The notes under the pieces were generated by a model. That model did no database searches. It was not told the origin of the DNA and saw only the letters and a program-made list of their open reading frames with translations. From NCBI GenBank assembly GCA_023228195.1, contig JALOBR010000014.1:1-20101 (forward strand): 20,101 nt of DNA. Direction: 5' to 3'. Below, in pieces: positions 15,465 to 20,101 of the stretch. A program made the position numbers and the translations under genes. Position 1 is the stretch's first letter; every line of letters begins with the position of its first letter. This DNA comes from Candidatus Omnitrophota bacterium. GTDB lineage: Bacteria > Omnitrophota > Gorgyraeia > Duberdicusellales > 4484-171.

Positions 15465-15498
15465 AGCCCGCCGGTATTCCGGCGGGCTATATTTTTCT
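15465..15498 (+). terminator. Rho-independent terminator after the tRNA
   Basis: A perfect 10-bp GC-rich stem, AGCCCGCCGG (15465-15474) with CCGGCGGGCT (15479-15488), has a TATT loop and is followed by ATATTTTTCTT. It ends the eno/ftsB/tRNA unit. Confidence 0.92.
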
Positions 15499-15499
15499 T

Positions 15500-15615
15500 A
15501 TCCCGTCGAGCGCGTCAAAATTATCCTGCGAGCGAAGCGAGCGTGAGAATTTTGACGCATCTTCAGCGAGACGGGATGTCTTGGTGAAAACATCCCCAGC
15601 GAGGCAGGGGTGGAT
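15500..15615. repeat. Compound REP-like element with several nested stems
   Basis: ATCCCGTC (15500-15507) pairs with GACGGGAT (15570-15577), and inside it GCGTCAAAATT (15512-15522) pairs perfectly with AATTTTGACGC (15548-15558), around a GCGAGCGAAGCGAGCG centre. A further stem GGGATGT (15574-15580) / ACATCCC (15590-15596) and CCCC/GGGG follow. The base composition is richer in GC than the surroundings. No gene is seen between 15499 and 15803; this element and the hairpin at 15657 occupy most of it. Confidence 0.7.
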
Positions 15616-15656
15616 TCGTTACCTGTATTATTTATTCCTTTAAATAACTTTAAATC

Positions 15657-15699
15657 GAAAGCGTAGATTGAAGAAATTCAGTCTACGCTTTCTTCTTTC
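15657..15699 (+). terminator. Strong hairpin with GAAA loop and T-rich tail
   Basis: A 16-bp stem (15657-15672 with 15677-15692, one T-G wobble) carries a GAAA tetraloop and is followed by TTCTTT. It is either a second terminator for the upstream unit or, being nearly symmetrical, a bidirectional one. No gene on the opposite strand needs it. Confidence 0.7.
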
Positions 15700-15911
15700 C
15701 CCTTATCGAAATTATTATCAAAATTCCTACCAAAAATTTTATTCTGTAATATAATAAAATATAGTTGTGTTAATGGTATTGTAGGGTATTTGCATACAAA
15801 ACGATGCCTATGGTTAATAAAGTAAAAACTTTCATGCATTCGCGGCGCCGTATCTGTAGCCTTAAGACTGTTAATATGTGTGTGCGCCGCTCAGTATTGG
15901 CCTTGCTGAGG

Positions 15912-15931
15912 CCTCGGGCTAAAGCCCGAGG
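15912..15931 (+). repeat. Perfect hairpin overlapping the ribosome-binding site of the next gene
   Basis: CCTCGGGC (15912-15919), loop TAAA, GCCCGAGG (15924-15931). The 3' arm provides part of the GAGGAG that precedes the ATG at 15936, so a folded mRNA would hide it. The same stem-loop type read as protein gives L-R-P-R-A-K-A-R-G, which falsely extends the reading frame upstream. Another stem, GCGGCGC/GCGCCGC, lies just before (about 15842-15890). Confidence 0.65.
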
Positions 15932-15935
15932 AGTT

Positions 15936-16649
15936 ATGGAAGGCTTTATATTTTTGCTGCTGTTTTTTTCTGCTATTGGAGCAGTTTATCCTTCCGATGA
16001 AGAAATAAAGCTTCCTAATGTCTGCGTGAGTGGAATCCTGTATGATGCTGATAGCCCTCTGGCGGTTGTTAATGGAGAACCTGCCAGGCAGGGAGAGCGA
16101 ATCGATGGGGTAACGGTAGTGAAAATTTCCGATTCGACGGTTTCTTTCGAATATAAAGGGAGAACTTTTGAAAAAACGATAGGGCAAGGTTGTCTGACCC
16201 CGGAACTTCTTTATAAAAAAACTTCGCAAATAACAAAAATTATTAACCGCCAGAAGTCTTCACGGATATCCCGTAGGAATTCCGTCAATATTAATCGAGT
16301 GCCTTTTTTTAGCTATGAAAATATTTTTGTGCTTGTCCTTTTAGCTGTATCAATTTTGCTTTATATTTATAATTCGCTATGCCTGTCTAAAATAGCCGGT
16401 AAAACAAATACGGCTTTTGGCTGGTTTGCCTGGTTACCCATACTGAATGTGTTTCTTATGTTAATGATAGCAAAAAAATCATTCTGGTGGTTTATTCTTC
16501 TGTTAATTCCGCTAATAAATTTTGTATGTATGGTTATCGTTTGGATGGAAATTGCAAGAATGCGTAACAAGCCGGCATGGCTTGGGCTTTTGATGATGCT
16601 GCCTATAGCCAATTTTATAATTATTGGATATCTTGCTTTTTCAAGGTAA
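15936..16649 (+). CDS. GspB-like domain fused to a multi-pass membrane domain
   Basis: From the ATG at 15936 the protein has 237 residues. Residues 1-20 are a signal-type hydrophobic stretch (MEGFIFLLLFFSAIGAVYPS). Next comes a short beta domain whose pattern L-P-x-V-x-V-S-G-I-L-Y-x-x-x-x-x-L-A-V-V-N-G-x-x-x-x-x-G-x-x-I-D-G-V-x-V-x-K-I resembles the C-terminal domain of type II secretion GspB. A basic linker follows, then four hydrophobic segments with W-L-P-I-L-N-V and L-I-P-L-I-N-F-V repeats, similar to the DUF5684-type membrane domain. Upstream in-frame codons (from 15804) are repeat-derived and basic, hence the start chosen. The function is unknown; an envelope or secretion role is a guess. 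Confidence 0.65.
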   Translation: MEGFIFLLLFFSAIGAVYPSDEEIKLPNVCVSGILYDADSPLAVVNGEPARQGERIDGVTVVKISDSTVSFEYKGRTFEKTIGQGCLTPELLYKKTSQITKIINRQKSSRISRRNSVNINRVPFFSYENIFVLVLLAVSILLYIYNSLCLSKIAGKTNTAFGWFAWLPILNVFLMLMIAKKSFWWFILLLIPLINFVCMVIVWMEIARMRNKPAWLGLLMMLPIANFIIIGYLAFSR

Positions 16650-16689
16650 AATATAATTCTATGAGGATGAAGCCTCAAGGAGGATTAAA

Positions 16690-17034
16690 ATGTATAGCGG
16701 AACAGAAAGGCGACGTTATCCCAGAGCGAATGTGAATTTCCTTGTCAGCTATAAAGATATGTATGCAGGCGTTGATTTCAATATTTCGCAAACGGTAAAT
16801 GTAAGCCAGGGAGGCATGCTTATTACAACAAGCGAAATTTTTCCAAGAGGGACAACGCTTAAAATGCTTACTTTTTTTCCGTTTTTCTCTCAGCGGGTAA
16901 ATTTAGCAGGAAAAGTAGTGAGGCAAAAAGAAGTCGCAAAGGGCTTTATATACGAAACAGGTGTAGAATTTACGAATTTAGAGCAAGTTGTTTTTGATAA
17001 GCTCGGCGACTTCATTCAGGGAAAGCCAGTTTAG
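16690..17034 (+). CDS. PilZ-domain protein
   Basis: A 114-residue single-domain protein. It has the c-di-GMP-binding signature E-R-R-R-Y-P-R (RxxxR, Arg8 and Arg12) at the N-terminus and N37-V-S39-Q-G-G42 (the [DN]xSxxG motif) in the beta barrel, ending with the usual V-G-V-E-F-T-N-L region. PilZ proteins bind cyclic di-GMP and relay it to motility, secretion or envelope targets; the target here is unknown. AGGAGG six bases before the ATG fixes the start. It is 40 bases after the GspB-like fusion gene and heads a tight run of membrane genes. Confidence 0.9.
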   Translation: MYSGTERRRYPRANVNFLVSYKDMYAGVDFNISQTVNVSQGGMLITTSEIFPRGTTLKMLTFFPFFSQRVNLAGKVVRQKEVAKGFIYETGVEFTNLEQVVFDKLGDFIQGKPV

Positions 17035-17097
17035 TGGTAAGTGCGGTTTCGGTGCCGGTATCAAGAAGCTATAGTTAGTTATTAAGAGGGAGGTGCT

Positions 17098-17565
17098 ATG
17101 AAGTCTGGTAAGATGTTTACGATATTAGTGGGTGTTTTATTTATTGCTATAGCTGCTGCTACAGCTCTTAGTCTTAAGTTATACAAGGACTCTAACGAAA
17201 AGATAGATCTTGCTAACAGGCAATACAAATTTTTGAATGATAAGCTGAATGAATTTGAGATGAACATATCCAGTTTTAAACTGAACCTTGAAGAGTTTAA
17301 AATTGATTATGATAAATATAAAGACGAGCTTTCCGGTAGACTCGGTAATCCGGAGCAGATTAAAACTGAAATTAACGAAAAGATAGAAAGTTTGAAAAAA
17401 GAAATGCAAAGTATTCAGGAAAATTATAAAAAAATTCAAAACGATATTAAAGATAAGCTAAGTAGCGTAAAAAAAGAAATGGAAGCAAGCGTTAAGGAAG
17501 GGGCAAAAAAGGTTGATCTTGGAGAGATTTCCGTAAAGCCTGGAGAACAACCGGTTAAGCAATAA
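17098..17565 (+). CDS. Single-TM coiled-coil protein of unknown function
   Basis: 155 residues. A TM helix lies at about residues 7-26 (MFTILVGVLFIAIAAATALS), followed by a long charged, helix-forming stretch (about 28-140) rich in K, E, N and L with heptad spacing, and a short tail K-P-G-E-Q-P-V-K-Q. Positive residues precede the TM (M-K-S-G-K), so the coiled coil probably faces the periplasm, or the cytoplasm if the orientation differs. GGGAGGTGCT before the ATG is a strong ribosome-binding site. No family was recognised. It lies between the PilZ gene and a polytopic membrane gene 9 bases downstream. Confidence 0.8.
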   Translation: MKSGKMFTILVGVLFIAIAAATALSLKLYKDSNEKIDLANRQYKFLNDKLNEFEMNISSFKLNLEEFKIDYDKYKDELSGRLGNPEQIKTEINEKIESLKKEMQSIQENYKKIQNDIKDKLSSVKKEMEASVKEGAKKVDLGEISVKPGEQPVKQ

Positions 17566-17574
17566 AATATAGCG

Positions 17575-18468
17575 ATGGAAAAAACAATTGTCAGGTTGTC
17601 CGGTATCTATGTTGCATGTGTTGGTATCGTTGTGTCTATCATAATGACGCTTGGGCTATTATCCCGCGGAAATTTAACTAAAAACCAGCCGTTTTTGGGG
17701 GCGGTAATCGTTTATTCATTGCTTTTAGTTTTGTGGCCTGTGGCAACGGGGCTTGGGATAATATTTAAGAAAAACTGGGCAAGGTATTCTATCTTTGTTA
17801 TGTCGGTATTTGCGATATTCATAGGGATATCGTCCGCCGTCTCACTCATATTTATCCCGCAATCTGTTTATGATGCTCAAGCAAAGCCAGCGAATTATAT
17901 TCCGGAATTTTTTATTTCTGTAGCAAATTTTATTTTCTTTATCTGCATCCCGATGTATTTTATGATTTTTTTTAACAAGGGCGTGGTGAAAAAGATATTC
18001 GGCGTGGTAAAGCCGCAGGTTACGAACAAAAAAAGGCCCCTTGGCATAACCCTTATTTCGATACTATCGTTTTTCACTGCCTTGTCTTCTGCAATTTTTA
18101 TTTTTATGCCGGTAGATCCTAAAGCTCCCTTGATAGGTGGATTGTTTATTACCGGAACCGGAGAAAAGATTTATTTCCTGGTAGTAAGCGTAATCAACCT
18201 GTATATTTCGATAGGTTTTTTAAGAATGAAAAAAAGCGCCTGGACGGCTTATATTGTTTTTTATATTGTAAGCATCACTATCGGAATAGTTAATAGTTTT
18301 ACTGCCTCAAAGATGACTTTTTTCGAGATAGTTCCCAGTATCCAGAGCAGTTACGATGCGATGCCGAATATCCTTTATAAATTTTCCGGGGTTATAGGGC
18401 TTATTCTGCCCACGTTTGTTTTAATGTACGTTGTTTCCAAGAAGCGTTTATTTGACGCTCACAAATAA
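17575..18468 (+). CDS. Polytopic membrane protein with internal duplication, unknown function
   Basis: 297 residues and about eight hydrophobic segments. The two halves look like copies of one four-helix unit. F-K-K-N-W-A-R-Y-S-I-F in the first half matches M-K-K-S-A-W-T-A-Y-I-V-F in the second, each followed by a helix and a loop with S-V-Y-D-A (first) or S-S-Y-D-A (second). Each half closes with a helix ending M-Y-F-M-I-F-F-N-K-G or L-M-Y-V-V-S-K-K-R. I know of no function. It starts 9 bases after the preceding gene and ends 5 bases before the channel gene, so the three are probably co-transcribed. Confidence 0.8.
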   Translation: MEKTIVRLSGIYVACVGIVVSIIMTLGLLSRGNLTKNQPFLGAVIVYSLLLVLWPVATGLGIIFKKNWARYSIFVMSVFAIFIGISSAVSLIFIPQSVYDAQAKPANYIPEFFISVANFIFFICIPMYFMIFFNKGVVKKIFGVVKPQVTNKKRPLGITLISILSFFTALSSAIFIFMPVDPKAPLIGGLFITGTGEKIYFLVVSVINLYISIGFLRMKKSAWTAYIVFYIVSITIGIVNSFTASKMTFFEIVPSIQSSYDAMPNILYKFSGVIGLILPTFVLMYVVSKKRLFDAHK

Positions 18469-18473
18469 TTTAT

Positions 18474-19250
18474 ATGCATAGAGAACCTAAAATTTTGGAA
18501 GAAGAAGCGTATTCATTTCTTTATCAAGAAAAATTTGACGAAGCTTTTGGCCTGTTTAGAAAAGCCGGAGATATCTATAAAACTAAAGGCAATCATAAAC
18601 AAGCCGCCATATGCCTTGCTGCGGCAGGAAGCAGCTGGAGCGTAAAGTGTGGTGAGAAGACTTTTTATAATTCAGCCATGTGTTATGAGGAAGCTTCCAT
18701 GGAGGCAGAGCAAGCCGGGGATTATGAATACGCGTCTTTGCTGTATAAATATGCTGCTGCTAATTATGAAAGGGATATGGAGTTTTTTAAGTTTGCTGAT
18801 TGCTTTTATAGCTCAAAGGAATGCCGCAGGAAATTTTTAACCTACCTGCTTTTAAAACCAGGCAAAATTCATCAAATAGCTAAAAGTGAAGAAGAAAGAG
18901 GCATTATGCCGCTTTTGAGGCGTATTTTTTCCTGGTTAGCTTTGACTTTTTCCTATATTATTTGGGGCCATGGTGAACGGCCTTCAAGGACAGTCTTGTC
19001 AGGATTAGCTATAATTTTTGTTTCGGCGTTACTGTATACTTTTGGGTATCTTTCAAGGGGCGGTGGCGCTTTTAAACCGGATTTCATTGAGGCTCTTTAT
19101 TTTAGCGTAATAACATTTTCTACCGTAGGCTACGGAGACATAATAGCCGTAGGCGCCAATAAGGCAGTTGTTATGTTTGAAGCGATGTGCGGGCTGTTTG
19201 TTATGTCTATTTTTATTGTAGGCCTTTCGCGTAAATACCTAAGAATATAG
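18474..19250 (+). CDS. Helical-repeat protein fused to a two-TM potassium channel
   Basis: 258 residues. Residues 1-125 form antiparallel helical repeats of TPR/SNAP-like type (FDEAFGLFRKAGDIYKTKGN, then QAAICLAAAG, then F-Y-N-S-A-M-C-Y-E-E-A, then Y-E-Y-A-S-L-L-Y-K-Y-A-A). Next comes W-G-H-G-E-R-P, a TM helix (about 174-192), a pore helix with the exact K+ selectivity filter T217-V-G-Y-G-D222 in A-L-Y-F-S-V-I-T-F-S, and a second TM (about 231-251). It is therefore an Ion_trans_2-type channel with a cytosolic N-terminal repeat domain. No RCK or cyclic-nucleotide domain follows. The helical domain may sense a partner or ligand; that is inference. The start follows the previous stop by 5 bases. 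Confidence 0.88.
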   Translation: MHREPKILEEEAYSFLYQEKFDEAFGLFRKAGDIYKTKGNHKQAAICLAAAGSSWSVKCGEKTFYNSAMCYEEASMEAEQAGDYEYASLLYKYAAANYERDMEFFKFADCFYSSKECRRKFLTYLLLKPGKIHQIAKSEEERGIMPLLRRIFSWLALTFSYIIWGHGERPSRTVLSGLAIIFVSALLYTFGYLSRGGGAFKPDFIEALYFSVITFSTVGYGDIIAVGANKAVVMFEAMCGLFVMSIFIVGLSRKYLRI

Positions 19251-19284
19251 TTAATTGCGTATATTCCGGTCGTTATATTTTAGG

Positions 19285-19312
19285 TTGACATATTTCTTCG
19301 AGGCGATATAAT
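19285..19312 (+). promoter_or_regulatory. Consensus sigma-70-type promoter
   Basis: TTGACA (19285-19290) and TATAAT (19307-19312) are both perfect, with a 16-base spacer. The expected start of transcription near 19320 leaves a leader of about 54 bases before the small gene at 19374. It is the best promoter match in the window. Confidence 0.85.
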
Positions 19313-19373
19313 TTCTTCCGCTTTTCGTTATCACCGTTTTAAAGGTTCCGTGGCAAAGGTATGGAGGCAGATC

Positions 19374-19562
19374 ATGACAGAAAAGGTATTTAAGATAGTA
19401 TGCAGTTCCGGTGAACATCTTACCGCAGAAACAATTGCTATGGCATTGCTTAAGCAGGTGAGCATGGAATCAAAGAAAGCAAAAGTATTCTTTGCCGTTA
19501 GGGAAGTAGGCAAAGAAAGCCAAAACCGGAAGAATTCAAAGCAAATCTGCTTTATAGAGTAA
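19374..19562 (+). CDS. Small protein of unknown function, 62 residues
   Basis: A short, mostly soluble and basic protein: M-T-E-K-V-F-K-I-V-C-S-S-G-E-H, a helical A-E-T-I-A-M-A-L-L-K-Q-V segment, a beta-like A-K-V-F-F-A-V-R, then a charged tail ending K-Q-I-C-F-I-E. No family is recognised. The start at 19374 is chosen because GGAGG lies 7 bases upstream; an in-frame ATG at 19350 lacks such a site. Its own consensus promoter at 19285-19312 suggests high expression and supports a real gene. It has two Cys (one near each end) but no CxxC motif. Confidence 0.65.
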   Translation: MTEKVFKIVCSSGEHLTAETIAMALLKQVSMESKKAKVFFAVREVGKESQNRKNSKQICFIE

Positions 19563-19608
19563 TGCATTTTTAGAGACCGCTCATTTTTCCGGCATCGCAA
19601 CATTTCTG

Positions 19609-19636
19609 TTGAAAAAAAGCAAAAACATAGTATTAT
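19609..19636 (+). promoter_or_regulatory. Likely promoter of the small lipoprotein gene
   Basis: TTGAAA (19609-19614) and TATTAT (19631-19636) are separated by 16 bases. Transcription would start about 7 bases past the -10, at or next to the A of the ATG at 19644, implying little or no leader. An overlapping TATAAA at 19634 is an alternative -10 with a poorer spacer. Confidence 0.5.
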
Positions 19637-19643
19637 AAATGCA

Positions 19644-19820
19644 ATGAGACGAAGCAGTTTGTTGTCGTTGTTTTTTTTGTTTTTGTTTTGTATGTTATTG
19701 AGCGGCTGTGAATTACTTACCTTGCCGTTTCAACTGGTTGGTTCCGCTATCGGGCTTGCGGGCAACGCAATGAGTCTGGCGGGAAGCTTACCAATGCCGC
19801 CTCCCTGGGTGTTCTTTTAA
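19644..19820 (+). CDS. Small lipoprotein, 58 residues
   Basis: The frame reads M-R-R-S-S-L-L-S-L-F-F-L-F-L-F-C-M-L-L-S-G-C22: a basic start, a hydrophobic core and a textbook lipobox L-L-S-G-C, so Lgt and signal peptidase II should process it at Cys22. The mature part is only about 37 residues, glycine-rich and hydrophobic (E-L-L-T-L-P-F-Q-L-V-G-S-A-I-G-L-A-G-N-A-M-S), ending in a proline-rich P-M-P-P-P-W-V-F-F. No Shine-Dalgarno sequence precedes the ATG. Small lipoproteins of this sort are seen in diderm bacteria, but I recognise no named family. The function is unknown. Confidence 0.75.
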   Translation: MRRSSLLSLFFLFLFCMLLSGCELLTLPFQLVGSAIGLAGNAMSLAGSLPMPPPWVFF

Positions 19821-19871
19821 CGAGATTTGCTTGTTTTGTAGCTTACTCAGGCAAAAAGGTCTAGTCGAGTT

Positions 19872-19886
19872 ACCCACGAAGTGGGT
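19872..19886. repeat. Short perfect hairpin before the response regulator gene
   Basis: ACCCAC (19872-19877), loop GAA, GTGGGT (19881-19886). It sits in the 98-base gap between the lipoprotein and the response regulator. It has no T-tract, so it is more likely a small repeat element than a terminator. Confidence 0.5.
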
Positions 19887-19918
19887 GGTGGAGATTATTA
19901 GTCATAGGATTTTACAAT

Positions 19919-20101
19919 ATGCCAGAAATATCTAAGAAAAGCATACTTATAGTTGACGATGAAGAAACGACGTTGAGTTATCTTTGTCATATTCTGGAGC
20001 GCGAAAACTATAAGGTTCTTTCAACCACTAAGGGGAAAGAAGCCTTTGATCTTGCTTTAAATAATAAACCGGATGTCATAGTTTTAGACATAATACTTCC
20101 G
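19919..20101 (+). CDS. Response regulator receiver domain, 3' end outside the window
   Basis: The first 61 residues are present. S-I-L-I-V-D13-D14-E-E is the acidic pocket of a CheY-like receiver domain, followed by helix L-S-Y-L-C-H-I-L-E-R-E-N-Y-K-V and strand P-D-V-I-V-L-D57-I-I-L-P, where Asp57 is the phosphoacceptor. The output domain, if any, lies beyond the window. TAGGA is about 9 bases upstream of the ATG. No histidine kinase is visible nearby, and the output cannot be assigned. Confidence 0.92.
   Translation, partial: MPEISKKSILIVDDEETTLSYLCHILERENYKVLSTTKGKEAFDLALNNKPDVIVLDIILP

Noticed and set aside
15750..15755. TATAAT as promoter of the 15936 gene
   Set aside because: No acceptable -35 lies at 16-18 bases upstream; AT-rich chance match is likely.
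15804..15935. ATG at 15804 as start of the GspB-like gene
   Set aside because: The extra 44 residues are basic, encoded by hairpin repeats, and precede a clear signal peptide and ribosome-binding site at 15936.
1..20101. CRISPR arrays, transposase genes, rRNA, prophage genes
   Set aside because: No regularly spaced direct repeats, no transposase or integrase motifs, and no rRNA segments were seen.

Overview
The window is bacterial, AT-rich and densely coded, with every gene on the + strand. The layout suggests a Gram-negative-type (diderm) anaerobe-like lineage from an uncultured phylum. I favour Omnitrophota or a relative: a DapL-type lysine pathway next to dapB, L-aspartate dehydrogenase in place of NadB, ExbB/ExbD and TPR envelope proteins, and intergenic spaces filled with long imperfect inverted repeats. 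This placement is inference; no rRNA is present to test it.

Region 1 (1-3277) is a biosynthetic run: the 3' part of dapB, dapL, folK and panC, serving lysine/peptidoglycan, folate and pantothenate synthesis. A long inverted repeat sits between folK and panC and supplies the last codons of folK. Region 2 (3278-4341) holds an inverted repeat, a structured leader and nadX (aspartate dehydrogenase, first step of de novo NAD synthesis). Region 3 (4342-9855) holds a 230-bp palindrome-like repeat, uvrA, and an exported 817-residue TPR protein. Region 4 (9856-13573) is an operon-like set: an ExbB/TolQ protein, an overlapping ExbD/TolR protein, lgt and nadE. Region 5 (13574-15498) holds another inverted repeat, a leader closely matching that of nadX, then eno, ftsB-like, an initiator tRNA-Met and a strong terminator. 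Region 6 (15499-20101) is less conserved. It has a compound repeat, a second strong hairpin, a GspB-like/membrane fusion protein, a PilZ protein, a coiled-coil membrane protein, an internally duplicated membrane protein, a helical-repeat/K+-channel fusion, a small protein behind a consensus promoter, a tiny lipoprotein that may be leaderless, and the start of a response regulator.

The strongest observations are two. First, the ExbB/ExbD pair has lost both membrane acidic residues that carry protons in the classical systems (Glu to Gln in ExbB, Asp to Asn in ExbD), while keeping the rest of the fold signature. Second, nadX and eno share a leader with a 22-base identical core, two mutually exclusive hairpins and one compensatory base-pair change; a further part of the nadX leader recurs upstream of exbB. 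This looks like a small regulon with a shared cis element that matches no riboswitch class I can recall.
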